Source: Rhodotorula mucilaginosa (Eukaryota; Basidiomycota; Microbotryomycetes; Sporidiobolales; Sporidiobolaceae). From it: a DNA stretch of 64,000 nt. Position 1 is the first letter of the stretch; each line of letters opens with the position of its first letter. Made by a program: the position numbers and the translations under genes. The DNA lies in NCBI GenBank assembly GCA_034406715.1, contig CP137872.1, positions 124,001-188,000 on the forward strand, read 5' to 3'. Shown piece after piece: positions 11,414 through 23,995 of this stretch. The notes beneath the pieces were generated by a model. It was not told where the DNA came from, did no database searches, and was given only the letters and a program-made list of their open reading frames with translations.

Positions 11414-14400
11414 ATGAGCAGCCAGGATCCGTCAGACGTTGATGATTTGCCCGATTGGGGAGCACCCCGACTCGCTTCGCCCGCTATGGAGCGAGTCGAG
11501 GCGGCTGAAGCGTCGCCCCCACCACCTCGCAGTCCAGTCGCCGACGACTCGACAGACGGCGCTCAAGGCTCCTCGGGGCAGCTCGAAGCCATCCCAAGCG
11601 ACAAAGAGCCGGCTAGACACGCACGGAACGGGTCGGAGGACGAGTTTGGCGAGTTTGTGTACAGTGGGAAGGATGCGGCTCCACCAAACAGCAAACTCGG
11701 CCATGACGGCGACGACGGCAGCGCGCAGAGCGCTGACTCGCCGGAGTTCAAAGCTAGCGGTGCCCACGTCGAAGCTGGAGACGACAGCGCCGAGCCCGCG
11801 AGTACGCCCGCTCGTGCAGGCCCCGACGAGGTGTCCTCGGCCGACGACCACGCTCCGACTCCCTCGACGCAACACGCCAGCGAGTTGGGCAACGGGAGAC
11901 CTTCACCGGTTCGTCCAGGAGGCCCATACGGACGCAAACGCCAAAGACGCATAACTGACGGCTGCTCGCCCGCCCGCAGCTCTCGCCGGCAGGATCTCGC
12001 ATGACCAGCACTTCGAACGACGAGTTCCCGGCTCTCCGGAATGGACGCGGGGGACTCGATCGAGCGCGCTCGTCGTACGGGTCGATCGCGTCTACTTCGA
12101 AACTCGCTCCTCCAGCCGCCGCGAATTCGCAGTACCCGCAACGACCGGCTTATCACCCCGCCTTCTCGCGACTCCGTTCCGTCTCGACGCAGACGACCCC
12201 TCGGAGTCGGCATGTCTCGAGCTCGACATACAACACCGCACTCGACTTCCCGTTCGTCGCCGATTCTCCGCCCCAGCGACCCGGCCTGCCCGGCGCGAGC
12301 GAATCTGCCTCTGGCTCCGCTTTCGACAACCTCTCGCGACGCTCTTCCGTCACCAACATCTTGGATCTCCCTTCCGCTTCCGAGCTACCGACGGGCACCA
12401 GCGTATCTGGCGCGTCGTCAAACGGCCCAAAGGAGAACATCAAACCACCGCCCCGGACCGTCAAGTGGTCGCCGCTGAAGCGGATCTCGAGTAGGGCGTT
12501 CCCGCACACGGGAGGAACGGCAGGAGCGGCGGTGCTCTCGCAGGCGGAACTGATAGCCAGGAGCGCGATGGGCCAGCCGACCGTCATGGCCGTCAGCGGG
12601 CTCATCGCGATCGGCACGACGCGAGGATGGGTGCTCGTGTTTGACTTTGGGCAAAACTTGCGCTGCGTGTGCGGGACAGAGGCTATCGGTGCGTCGCTTT
12701 TCGACCGTGTCCGTTCAAATTTCTGAGCTGACCTTTGCCGCGTTTGACTGCAGCCAACGAGTGCGGTTCCGTAACTGCCCTCGCCGTCTCGCAAGACCAT
12801 ACGTTCGTCGCCGTCGGCCACGAGAACGGCTCGATCCACCTCTACGCCCTCATCAAACCCTCTCAGCCCGCACGAAGTGTCCCGCCGGTAACCCTGCCGC
12901 AAGTCCTTTCGGGTCGGAAAGAAGGGCATCTCGTCGGATCCAAGATCTGCCGACTCGGTTTCGTCGGCGAGCGACACACGGCAATCGTCTCTTCGGACGA
13001 CCAAGGCCTCGTCTTTTATCACTCGTTAGGCAAAGTCTTGATGCTCGCGTCGACCGATATCATCCGCATGCTCGGCAAGTATCCCGACCCCGCCGTCGCT
13101 CTGGCCGCGAATTCGGCCGCGCACACCCCACCGCAACGCCCTCCTCTTGCAAGTGCGCTCACGGCACCACCTCGCGCGTCCATTGCCTCCCCTCCCGAAT
13201 CTCGACCCGAATCGCCCATTGATCCCGCCACTACGCGAAATCGTCTCCGCGAAGCGGACGGTACAACCTTTCCTCGGCCATCTCAGCCCGCCGTCGCTCC
13301 GACTAGCAAGAAGCCCACAGTCGTCCTCGACATGGCACCCCTCCCTCTTGGCCCGGCCGATCACCCAGCGAGCGACGCCTTGTCGCTCGTGGCCCTCCTG
13401 ACGCCGACCAAGCTGGTGGTGGTCGGGCTGAAACCGACGCCGAGGACGTGGTGGCGATTCGCCCTGCCTCGCGGGGAGTCCGCTGCTGAGGATGTTCCGG
13501 TCGACGAGGACGCCGAGCGTGGGTTCGCGACTACCGGTGTTCTCGCCTGGTGGCCAAGCGTCGCGAAGAAAACGGACAGCGAGGTCGAGGAGGGCAAGCA
13601 TTCGGACGATGTTCGAGCAGACAAGAAGAAGGGAACCCCCGCACCACTACTGGGGCAGGATCCGCTTCTCGCGTGGGCTTGGGGCAAACGCATCCGACTC
13701 GCTCGGATACGCAGCAAGACCGGGGATGCGCGACCGCTGCCGGTTCGTCGGACCGCGCCGAATCCGCTCAAACCTCCGCCGCCACCTGTCGGTATTGAGG
13801 TGGAAACGGTCGGCGAGGTTGTCAGCGATGCACCCGTCCTTGCTGTGAGGTGGTATAACGAGCGGGTGAGTCTATCGGCCCTTCCCCGCCGAAATAATTC
13901 CGACGCTCCCCGGCTCACTAATTCCTTTGCCAGGTCATTCTCGTCCTCACTCCCTCTCATCTAGACGTTTTCGACATCGCCACGCGACAAATAATCGGGC
14001 GTGACCCGTACGATATCCGTGCACTGGTTCCGAGCGACGTCTTCTGCTCGGCTTTCGAAGCTTTCGGGTTTGCGCACGAAGCCTTGTCGTACGCGACTTC
14101 TTTCGCGATATACAAGCGCAAGCTCTTCATGCTCGTGAGTCAGGGCTGCCCTCTTACATGCTTCACAGACACTGACTCTCTCGGCATGTCTGCAGCGGGA
14201 GAACGACATCCGGGCGGGTGCGATCCTTACGTGGGCGGACCGAGTGTTGGCGCTCATGCAGCCGGCGACGATCCTCGAGGCGATCGAGACGGCGACATCG
14301 TACTACGAGGGCCAAATCGACGCCAGTACGATCGCCCTTCCCGACGACGCAGCGGAGCGGAAGGCGCTGCTCGAGCCGCGGTTGCGGGAAATCTTGAACG

Positions 14401-17225
14401 CCTCGCTCGACTTTGTCTTTTCCGACGAGCGACTCCGCGACGGCAGTCACGCCGACGGCGAAACGATCCGACGCCTGTTTGAAGGTCTCGTTGGGACGGC
14501 AGTCCGCGCGTGTCTGGCGCTGGGCGATCCCGACTGGTTGTTTGACGAGCTGTACGAACGCTATGAGCGAAACGGCATCGAGGGCATCTTCCTCGACCGC
14601 CTCGAACCGTTCGTCCTCGCCGGCGCGGTGCACGATCTCCCGCCGAGCGTTACGCAGCGCCTCATTGGCATCTATGCCGAACGAGGACAGTTTGCCGCGG
14701 CGGAACGGATCATCCTCAACGTCGACCCGGTCAACCTCGACCTTAATCAGACCCTGAACCTTTGCCAGCGGGTCCCGCTATACGACGGACTCATCCACGT
14801 CTACTCGCGCGCTCTGGACGACTGGATCGGACCAATCGTCGAGCTTGTCGGCGTCATTCGCCGGATCGTGGACCACCGCCAGCACCGTCCACGACGCATC
14901 GGCCAGGATGTCGCCCTCCCCGACGACAATGCGTCCTCATTTGACGGGCACACCGACGACGACGGCGGCGTGGAAGCTGATGGCGACCTGTGGCGGAGCG
15001 TCACTCACGCTGATCAAGAGGTCGAGTCGCTCGTCCCATCGGCGTACAAGCTCTTCGCGTACTTGGCACGGGCCTTGCTCGGACTCGCCTACCCATCTGG
15101 TCAGCACCTCCAGGAAGAGACCGCGAATCGCGCCCGCGAGACCATCTATGGTTTTCTCTTTGCCACCACGACGCAGCGCTGGCCTCCGCCGAAAGGGTCG
15201 CCAGTCAGAACGACCACGTCGGGGTCGATCGAAGACGAGCCCTCGTTCCCCTACATCCGCTTGCTACTTCACTTCGACGCCGAGGCGCTCCTCGACACGC
15301 TCGATCAGGCATTCGAGGATTCGTACCTCGACGATGATTCGACCGACCCGAGTCGGCAGCCGAGGATGACTCGTCAGCGTGTTGTCGACATCCTCCTCGA
15401 GGTTGCAGCGGACGAATCGACCGACCCGTATCGCTTGACGGCCGTCGACCTCACCTTTATCCGCATCTTTGTCGCACGCAACCTGCCAAAGTACCCGCAG
15501 TTTGTTCACCTGCCGGCCACCACATCGCGCAGCCTGTTGGTCGACCTCGCATCCGATCTCGACCAGAGCACGGTCGAAGATCGCCAGCTCGCAACCGAAT
15601 ACCTCTTGTCGTCTTATACCCCGACCGATATCGATACCCTTGTCCCGCTCTTCGAGCGGGCAGGTTTCCTTCGCATCTTGCGCTCAATCTACCGCGCAGA
15701 GCGGAGATGGGCCGACTTAGCCACGACCTATCTGCGCGATAACGAGACGGGCAGCGACGTCTTCGAGAAGCTCGGAGAAACGCTCAAGCTTTCCGCCAGA
15801 GCAAGTCCGAGCGAGAAGGCGCGACTGGCCGAGATCATCCTCGATGCGGCGCCGTCCCTCGCACAAACGGACGAAGCAGCCTTGCCGCAATTGGTGCGCC
15901 TCGTCGCGACCTACCTGCCGACACGGCATGTCGACTTTCTCGACAAGCTCAGCGCCACGCCCCTGCGCGAATTCGCCTACCTGCGCTGCCTTCTCGAGCC
16001 CGAACAACCGCAAGAGTCTACTCTATCGACTCCGGACCCGGCACTCGAGCGTCGCTACGTCGCACTGCTCTGTCGCAACGATCCTCGGCACGTCATTCGG
16101 TATTTGGCGTCGAAGCCAAAAGACCTCGTCGCAGACGAGGACCTTTTGCAGGTCTGCGAGGCTGAAGGCTCGTACGACGCCCTCGTATGGGCGATCGATA
16201 AGCGCGGTGAGCCCGCAGCCGCACTCGCCAAGGCCGCCGACGCTCTCGAATCGCGAGCGGATCTCCTCGTCGAGCAAATTCTCAGCAGCAGCGAAGACGA
16301 TGGCGGAGCTCGTGCCAACGAAACCATCCCCGGCCGCTCGATGCAAGTCGCCGTCGAGCAGATCACTGCTATCGCAGCCGCCGCCACCGATGTCTGCGTG
16401 CGCCGGACCTCTGGGCGCCGACGTGCCGTGAGCGTCTCTCCGGAAGAGCTCTGGTTCCAGCTCTTGTCCTCGCTCGTGTCGACTGTGCGATCGATCCGGT
16501 CTGCGGTGCCGCCGCCGCATCAGCAAGAACCGGTCGCGAACCATCGTCGGCTCTCGAATGCGTCTTTCATCGTGCACGGAGACGACATGCCAGCTTTTTC
16601 ACCGCAGGCGTCCGAATTGCTGTCGACCATCATCCCCGCGTCGCTCTCGGCTCTCGTCTCGTCGGTGTCCTCTCGCGAAGTCTCCTTCCCTCGCCTGGTC
16701 CGGCGGCTGATCGAGTCCAACTCGCGGGCGTCGACGGCGGCGCGGTCTTACGCCGAGTTCAAAGGCATCGTCACGTCGATGCTGGACACCTACGCCTTCG
16801 AAGGCGACCTCCTCGACCTGTCTTCTGTCATCTCGGCGCAGGATCTCTACGAATACGTCGACCTCTACAAGCGGGAGCGGGAGCGCGGGTGGCGGCCTCG
16901 CAATGGATCGACGCCCGGTTGCTGCAGCGATTGCCTGCAGCCTCTCTTTGCCCCGGGGGTTACCGCAACTTCGCCCGCGATGTCTCGCTCGGCGTCGGCT
17001 AGTCTCTTGGTCGAAGCGATGGGATCGAACGAGCGACCCAGGATGCAAAAGCGTCCGTCGCTCAAAGGCAAGGAGGTTGACTGGCCCGGCCTGGCGCCCC
17101 CGAGTCGAGACCTGATCGCCCCGGCGCTGGCCGCCGACGGCTTCAGTCGCAGCGTGGTCGTCGGAAGGGACGGTCGACTCTGGCACCTCGCATGTCACAT
17201 CGGGCGAGCCGAGTACGGGGAGTAG
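11414..17225 (+). CDS. VPS8: Vps8, CORVET tethering complex subunit
   Basis: Five exons (11414-11908, 11980-12688, 12754-13865, 13934-14134, 14196-17225) give about 1848 residues. The N-terminal 200 residues are acidic and disordered. A WD40-like propeller follows with the Vps8 signatures GSVTALAVSQDHTFVAVG, ICRLGFVGERHTAIVSSDD and YHSLGKVLM. The large last exon encodes the alpha-solenoid. CORVET tethers early endosomes and interacts with Vps21/Rab5. Vps8 normally ends in a RING-H2 finger; here only CSDC and a distant HLACH are present and the chain stops soon after, so the finger looks incomplete. Intron 1 uses a GTTCGT donor. ATG 11342 is an alternative start. Confidence 0.92.
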
Positions 17226-17533
17226 CTTGTCGCAATGCAGCCGACCGCTTTCCTCCTCAACTTTCCCACCCTTTTGCCAAGTCCAATGCCGAGAGCCTCG
17301 TCCTGACAGGAGGCTCTTGTGGCTGTCCTTCACATGTGCACGATCCTCCTCCCGAGGGATTTGCCAAGGCTCGGGAGTCCGAACAGCAGGTCCGCGGACA
17401 ACCCGAAGTTCTGCTGACAGGCCGGAGGTCAGGGAACGTCGACGTTCTTCTCCTGCCTTCCGCCGTTCTTACCTCTGACTCGGCAAATTGAGCTATTGCA
17501 GGTATTGTGTCCAGTAAGGACCTCGGTAAAACA
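17226..17533. other. Intergenic between VPS8 and the unrecognised small gene
   Basis: This should hold the VPS8 3' UTR and the promoter of the following gene. I see no coding exon in it. Confidence 0.4.
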
Positions 17534-18421
17534 ATGCCGGAATCCGAGTCGAATTCCAAGTCGGCCTTCCGACCTCGTTCGCGCCTGCGTCGATTGTTGC
17601 GGTGGCCATTCAGAAGAGGAACCGCTGTAAGTGAGCGTTTCTCTTGATAGTTATGTCTATGTGCTGAACCGTTATCCATTATTTGCATGCCCACTGCAGC
17701 CTGACAAGAATTGCCAGACCGGGCAGACCGAGCTCCGCAGGTCGGCCCAGCTCCCTGGCCGCAACGATGGGCCCCCGACGAAAACATGGCATCACTCAGG
17801 CTCAAGATACCCCGGCAGGGGAAATCACGTTCCCCATGTGCACTCTAGCAACACCCTGGAAGGCAAAACTTCTCTCCCTTCTGATTCGCCTTACGATCCA
17901 CAGTCGCAGGAGCCTCAACTTTCGGACTTGCCACTTCGCAATCAAAAAGACCTTTTTTCCGGGGTAGGCGGATTTAGTGCACACCGGAACAAGGTTAAGG
18001 CCGTTAAGGAGGAACGTCAACTCCGTGCGCTGGAGCAGGCGCGGACGCTCCAGGCTTTGGTAGGGTCCCCCGCAGTAAGTGGCTCCAAGTTTTTGAATAG
18101 TTGATTTTGAGCACAGCATTAGAGACTGGGACGCTGACTGCCCTCGGATAACAGGCGGCCGCTGGTCCGGATCAAACAATTCTCTCAAACGCCAGCCCTC
18201 CTCGACCGCCGACGGAGACCAGAACAAGGGCCACTATTGTACCTCCGGTGTCGAGGTTCTCCTCGTTCTCTTCCCCCGCGAGCTCAGCACAGCACCCCGA
18301 GCAGCAATCGCACTTCTCTCCCTGGAGCTCAAACTTCGGATCACCGGGCCACGCAGCATCGCCTCCTCCTCCACTCTTCAGTCCGATGAATGCTGTTGTC
18401 AGGCCCAAACGTCATTCTTAA
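17534..18421 (+). CDS. Unrecognised small protein, three exons
   Basis: I do not recognise this gene. Exons 17534-17626, 17700-18074 and 18155-18421 join in phase 0 to 244 residues, with two GTAAGT donors and a CTGAC branch before the second acceptor. This spliced coherence is the main evidence that it is real. The N-terminus is strongly basic (RPRSRLRRLLRWPFRRGT), the middle is hydrophilic with a short helical KVKAVKEERQLRALEQARTL, and the C-terminus is Pro/Ser-rich, ending RPKRHS. There is no signal peptide or membrane span. Base composition is less GC-rich than in neighbouring genes, consistent with a young or fast-evolving gene. It converges on the BTB gene. The start could lie further upstream. 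Confidence 0.6.
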
Positions 18422-18585
18422 ACTCGCTTGGGAGATAAGTAATTGTACAAGCAGCGTCTTTTCGGCTGCCCCTTCCTCTGTAGCCATTCACAGTTGTCAT
18501 GGTCTTTCTCCCTTCGCAAGATTGCTGTATCGGCTTTCCGGGCGAAACAGAATGGGGTTAGGCCCGAGTTGGCACCGAAGCTTTT

Positions 18586-20038
18586 CTACATCGCATCCAT
18601 GAGTGCCGCCCACACATGTTCTCGCCCGGGAAGCTCGCCTCGCGCCCATGCGTCCTTTCGGTCGATCCATCCCTGCGTGAGCTTGACCTGCGCCCAATGC
18701 TCCGCGACATATCGCACGACCACCTCCTGAATCTCGGGGTACTTGGCCGCCATGGAACTGAAGAATTCGCGCGCGGCACCCTCGACGCTGAGGCTCTGCT
18801 CGACAAAGTCGAGCGCCTCCGCCTTCAGATCGGCCAAGCGGAGCAAATGCGCCAAGCGGAACGTCGACTTGGGTGACGCGGGGATGGGAAGCTCCGAGGT
18901 GGCGTACAGCCACTGGAGGTACTGCAGACGGGTCTCGTGCTGAAGCTCCGTCTCGGACTTGAGGTCGGCAAACTCGAGGCGTCCGCTCTGCAGCCACTGC
19001 AAGACAGCCAAAAACGTCGTGTAGCTGACGCCGCTGAGAGCGATTTGCCGATATGAGAACTCGCCGCGAACTTCGTCCACGCCATAGAGAGGTTTCTCCT
19101 TCGTTTCGATTAGGTAGTCATCCGTCTCGGCGTCGGAATCTTCATCCATCACGTCTTCGAGGGCGGTCGCCACGTCGAGATCGGTAGTCTCGACTTCTGT
19201 CCGAGGGCGCTTCGTCTTGCGAGGAGATGCCGGCACGGCGGAAGACTCGAGGAGTTCGTGGAGGAACGGCGAAAGCTTGAACAGCATCGCCGCATTCGCC
19301 CACAGCTCGAGTCCAGTTGTGTCGGTGCGAGGGAAGTAAAATCGGACGTCGTGTGGAGTTGGAAGGACACTGAGATCTGACTGAGATCAGTCTTGGGATG
19401 GCTGACCTGTTCGTGCCAAGCAGGGGAAGCTCACCGGCGAATCGTTTGGCGATCTGGTTCGTCTGCTCCGACTGTTCCACTTTGCGCAGAGCCTTTTGCC
19501 GCCGTCGGAGCCGCAGTACGACGTGGAAGGACCCGGCTGCGCCATAGTCAAAGTCTTTGCTCGCCCGTTTGCCCGCCGTCTCGATCTGGTCTCGTGGGAA
19601 CTTGTGCACGAAACCGGGCCCGAGTTCGGTGCACGCCGTGCCCTCCTGGTTCGCCGGCCAGATGTGACTCGCGAGCAGTACCGGCGCGTCGCCGACGCCA
19701 GCATCAGGCGACTCCCATCGCAACTCGAGCGTCGCATCCACGCCGCCGAGGAAGCGGTTATCCGGCTCGCCGTTCACAATACTGAGCCGCACGCTGTCGA
19801 GTTTGCTCGTGATCCGCAGGGTCCACTTGCCCTGCAAGGGGAGCGGATGATTGATCGGCAACGCGTTGGCCGAGTCGGGTAATTCGGAGAGGATCATGTC
19901 GACCTCCCACGTCAGGGAGACGTCGAAATCGGCGGCGCAGCGGCCGAGGACGAGGGAGGCGCGACCTTGGACCGCTTGCGTGGCCGAGCCTTCGACCTTG
20001 GCGGGGCTTCCCAAGGTGCTCTGAGTAGGTGTCGCCAT
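18586..20038 (-). CDS. BTB/POZ domain protein, possibly MATH-BTB
   Basis: Exons 19407-20038 and 18586-19369 (donor GTCAGC) encode 471 residues. The C-terminal half has the fungal BTB pattern: PHDVRFYFPRT, then ELWANAAMLFKLSPFLHELLE, an acidic insert, and SGVSYTTFLAVLQWLQSGRLEF followed by helices. The N-terminal 200 residues contain beta-rich sequence (LTWEVDMILSELP, KWTLRITSKL, GSFHVVLRLRRR) at the place where a MATH domain sits in MATH-BTB proteins. That assignment is tentative. Such proteins usually act as substrate adaptors for Cullin-3 ubiquitin ligases. One acidic loop (EDVMDEDSDAETDDY) is inserted within the BTB fold. Confidence 0.78.
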
Positions 20039-20367
20039 CCGGGATAGCAGCTAGCGCTTTGTAAACACCGAGTTCAAGTAGAGAGGCGACGAGAACGAGG
20101 TCGACGAGCGAATCGACGGGTTTTCGGAGCGAGCGACGACGCGCCCACGGGTATCGGTTCGTAGAGAAAGCACGCTTGCTTGAAGACTGCACGGCCCGGC
20201 ACTGAGGCTCTAGGGTCGACGTGAAAGGGTGACTTGATGAAGTCCGTTGAGCGAAAATTCTCTGCCAGTCTCACGCGGAAGCAAACGGAGCCGACACTCG
20301 AAGGGAACTCGCAAGTCAGACTCGCGGACGGAGAGTGCCTTGATACGTCTATGTGAATGCATGTAGT
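20039..20367. other. Intergenic, BTB gene promoter and MRI1 3' end
   Basis: Both flanking genes run on the minus strand. This interval should carry the BTB promoter and the MRI1 3' UTR. I see no further gene. Confidence 0.4.
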
Positions 20368-22054
20368 CTACGCCCTGGTCCGTTCATCCACAAACTTTTG
20401 CAAGTTGTACTCTGACGCGCCAGCCTCCTTCTCGGCGACGCCCACCTCGGTGACGATTCCCTCAATGAGGGAAGCGGGGGTCACATCAAACGCCGGGTTC
20501 CACGCCTTGGTCCCCGGCGGAGTGACCAACACCGTCTCGACTCGGACCTCCTCTCCCTCCTTTGCAGGCTGGACCTCGACTCCCCGGGCGAGCTGCACCG
20601 GGTCAACAACCCTTCCTCGAACGGTGCAGGCCTCCCAACTCGGTCGCTGCTCGATCTCGATCTCGCGTCCGGACTTCATCGTCAAGTCGAGGGTGGTCAG
20701 AGGCGCAGCGACGAGGACCGGCACGGGCGGGTTCGGCGAGAACGGATGAGGGTGGTGCGCGTTCAGCGAGATCTGGTAGGTCGAGATCTTGTTGGCGGTG
20801 TCGCCGTTGGCGGCGATCCTGAGGTCGCGTTCAAGCGTGTCAGCTTTTCACTTTCTTCCGAAGAGCGGCGGGGGAGACAAGGCAAGAGATCGCAAGAGCA
20901 GGAGGAACGCACCGATCCGCGCCGGCAACAAACAGGTGAATGCGCTTCTCGGCCATCAGCGCTCCGATCGCCGTATCACAAATCATCGTGTTCGGAGCTC
21001 CGAGACTCGCGAGCTCGACGGCGGTCAGGCGCGCGCCTTGCTGGTAAGGTCCCGTCTGGGCAAAGTAAGCGTGCAGCAAGCGGCCTTGCGTGTGGAGCGA
21101 GGCGATGACGCCGAGGGCGGTGCCGTAACCCTGTCCGAGAGCATCAGAACGTCAGCAAGGGCTCGGAGCGGTAGCATAAGGAGCGGCCCATAGGGCTGCT
21201 AACGTACAGACGTCGCCAGCGAGCCAGTGTTGCAGACCTGTGAAAGAAGAGCGGCGGTAAATAACGCATCTCGCGAAGTGAAAGGGAGGATCTGATCCTC
21301 TCGATCGCTTATGCAGGTATTGAGTTGAAAGCGAGACGTTCGAGAGCGGACATTCGGAGCAAAGAGGAAAAGGCTCACAGTCAACACGGCGATCTTTTCG
21401 CCCTTCTCGATCTGCCCTTCCCGCTCGAGCTTGTCCAGGATCCACTTGGCGCCGTTGTTCCCGATCCGTTCACAGCGTTCCTTGTCCTCGATCCACACCC
21501 CGACAGCAACTTCCACCACTTTTCGCGCGAGCGAGTCTGCCGTCGCCCCTTCGCGGGCCGCTTCCGCCCTCGCGGCAGCTTCGATGCGCTGCAATGCCTC
21601 GCGGAGGTTGACGGCCGTAGGACGGGACGTGAAGAGGTAGGCGCTCCGGTCGAGGATGCGGTCGAGGAGGAGTTGGGGAGGAGAGGAGAGGAGGGACCGG
21701 TCAAAGGAGGGGGCGGCGCGGCCGTTTTGGAGGGCGAGGAGTTCGGCGGCGAGACCGAGAGCGGCGAGTGAGGCGATCGCAGGAGCTCCTCGGATCTGAG
21801 CGGTGCTTACAAAAACACTCAGCGACCCACTTTAGGGGGAGGAAGCAAGAGACAAGGGAACGGACCTTCATCGACTTGATGGCGTCGAACGCGCCCTGAA
21901 CGGTGTCGACCTGTTCCCATCGGATCGTATGAGGCAGCGCAAGCTGGTCGATGATCTCGACTGCCTGCGCCTCGTAGAACGTGCGCCCGCCGGTGATGCG
22001 GAACGCGCCGAGGACGGGTCCATCAGTCATCGAGGACGAAGCAGCGGCCGTCAT
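20368..22054 (-). CDS. MRI1: Methylthioribose-1-phosphate isomerase
   Basis: Five exons (21866-22054, 21379-21795, 21208-21237, 20913-21130, 20368-20818) give 434 residues, one exon being only 30 nt. The enzyme isomerises 5-methylthioribose-1-phosphate to the ribulose form in the methionine salvage pathway, in the cytosol. Diagnostic blocks are MKIRGAPAIASLAAL, CNTGSLATSGYGTALGVI, the VAGADRIAANGDTANKISTYQ loop carrying the catalytic Asp, and PAFDVTPASLIEGIVTEVG near the C-terminus. The catalytic Cys in the 30-nt exon is preceded by Val, where MtnA-family members usually have His. Repeated Ala/Glu-rich helices in the middle are longer than in bacterial MtnA. RAD10 lies upstream on the same strand. 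Confidence 0.95.
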
Positions 22055-22493
22055 CTGCGCGGGCGAATGCAGGGTTCAGCCATACAGTGCGAGCAATGCA
22101 GGCAGCATGTTCCCTGCTCTCTTACCTCTCTCTGGGCACGCAGCGGTGAGTGGTCGTGAGCGAGAGCCGTCAATCAACGCGTGCGCGCGTGCGCGATCAA
22201 ATTCGACAGCTGACTTTTTTTTGGAAGCCCTTGTCCGCCACTTCTCTATGAGACTGAGTGATTTGCATAATAGCCGGACTGAATTTTCGATGCTTACCCT
22301 GGCTAGACCTTCCGCCGCCGTCGTATTCCTGAATGTACAGCTCTACCTCCAGTTCCGGAGCTTTGCAAATGGGCAGGAACAGTGACCACAAGGAGCTTCA
22401 GCCCGCAGGAGTCGTCGTCTGTTTCACATTCGACGAAGTATGAGAGCACGTAAAAAGATGGCAATTTGCAAGCCAAGTCTGCAAGCGCATGCA
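22055..22493. other. Intergenic, MRI1 promoter and RAD10 3' end
   Basis: The interval contains an alternating CGTGCGCGCGTGCGCG run near 22178-22195 but no coding exon. Presumably MRI1 promoter plus RAD10 3' UTR. Confidence 0.4.
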
Positions 22494-23995
22494 TCAATTC
22501 AGGACCCGCTCGCCACTCTCTCCTCGTTTCTCCGCTTCTCCCACAGCGACTTTGCGTTTCTTGTTCCGCGCCTGCAGCGTGAACGGCGCCGTGAACGCTT
22601 CGCGCAGGCGTCGCACCTTCTTGTCGCCCAATCCGGGTAGGTTCGAGAGGGCTGCGGGCGAGGCGAGCACGATTGAGGAGAAAGACTGTGTGGAGTGGAG
22701 TGGAGCGGAACGCAAACGGGAGGGTGTGCGCGAAGTAAGGGAGCATAGGAGGGAGAATTGAAAAGTAGCGTCAGCATACCATCCCCCGCAGTGAGCGCCG
22801 CCACCACCAAGAAAACAAACCGAGAAAAGGTGAGGTGGATCTGCGACGCACCCCAAAGTTGCTCACGAGCGTCGTCACGTCCGTCTTGTTGACGCCGCGC
22901 ACGCTCGTCAATGCGCTGGTCATGTGGGCCATGTACGAGTCGTCGACGCGTTCGCGGATCAGGTCGGGCGGTTTGCGCTCGTAGAGCTTGTACGATTCGA
23001 GGTAGCGGCCGGCTTCTTGGGCGCTGTGAGACCAACAATGCACTCTAAGGAGAGTCAGCGCTCGACTCTATGGTCCGGAAGCTCTGCCGCTCGCGAGCCT
23101 GCGGTGCGATGAAAGCCTCACCTCCAGCAAGTCATGAGCGTGTAACCGTTGACGAGCGCGACCTTGGTCAGCTCCTTCATCGCGGCTGTGTGATTATCGG
23201 CGTCGCACTGGACGAGGATGATCCGGAGGTTGTAGTTCCCGCCGAGGTCGGCGATGCGCTGGTGGATGTATTCGGGATGGAGGAGGTGATAGCGGATCCT
23301 GAGGAGGAGGACACCGGTCAGCGCACAGAACAGAGTGTGGGGCGCGCGCGAAAAGGACCGGATATGAGCTCACGAGAGGTAGAGCACTCCGGCGGTGGCG
23401 CCGACTTGGTAGTCGCATTTGATGTCGCCGTACTCCCACGGGACTTGACGGATGTGGCCGATGACGGGGTTTCCTTTCTGTTCGGCGAGGGCGAAGCCCA
23501 AGCACACGAGAGTCAGCAATCAAAATACGTCTCGCTGGTTTGACCCGAACGGAGAGTGGCCTCTCGACGAACCTGCCTGGTGTTTACGAGGATCGAGTTC
23601 AAGACTGTCCGCCTGACGAGACCTGCGGGTCCTCCGACGCTGACAGCTGCACCCCCTGGCGCTGCACCGGCATTCGTTGACCCTGGCGTAGCTGCTGTCC
23701 CCTGTCGCTGTGTGGATCCAGTCGCCGTGTTGGGTGCTGTTACTGATGACCTGGCGGTGTTGACCGACGCGGCGGGTTGCTTGCCGCGAGCGACGGCAGA
23801 CTGAGCAGTCGGGGCACCACTCGCGGGTCTCGTCGCCGTAGAGAAGGCGCTCGGTCGTCCGCCCGCAGCTCCTTGCGCGACTGCCGATGATGATGACGCT
23901 GCTGCTCCTGATGAGGACGAGGACGAGGTGGAAGGGGATGCTGTGACTCCGCCGCTGGTGCTAGGCGGACAGGATGGTCCAGGCTGGCTATTCAT
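22494..23995 (-). CDS. RAD10: ERCC1/Rad10 DNA repair endonuclease subunit
   Basis: Exons 23573-23995, 23374-23477, 23122-23298, 22852-23023 and 22494-22685 encode 355 residues. After a Ser/Ala/Thr-rich 130-residue leader, the central domain reads NPVIGHIRQVPWEYGDIKCDYQVG, RYHLLHPEYIHQRI and LRIILVQCDADNH. The C-terminal tandem helix-hairpin-helix reads LTSVRGVNKTDVTTLVSNFGS and NLPGLGDKKVRRLREAF. Rad10/ERCC1 is the non-catalytic partner of the XPF/Rad1 nuclease in nucleotide-excision and interstrand-crosslink repair. The first donor is GTTCGT. The start at 23995 is chosen because longer in-frame extension would run into the divergent beta-helix gene. Confidence 0.95.
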
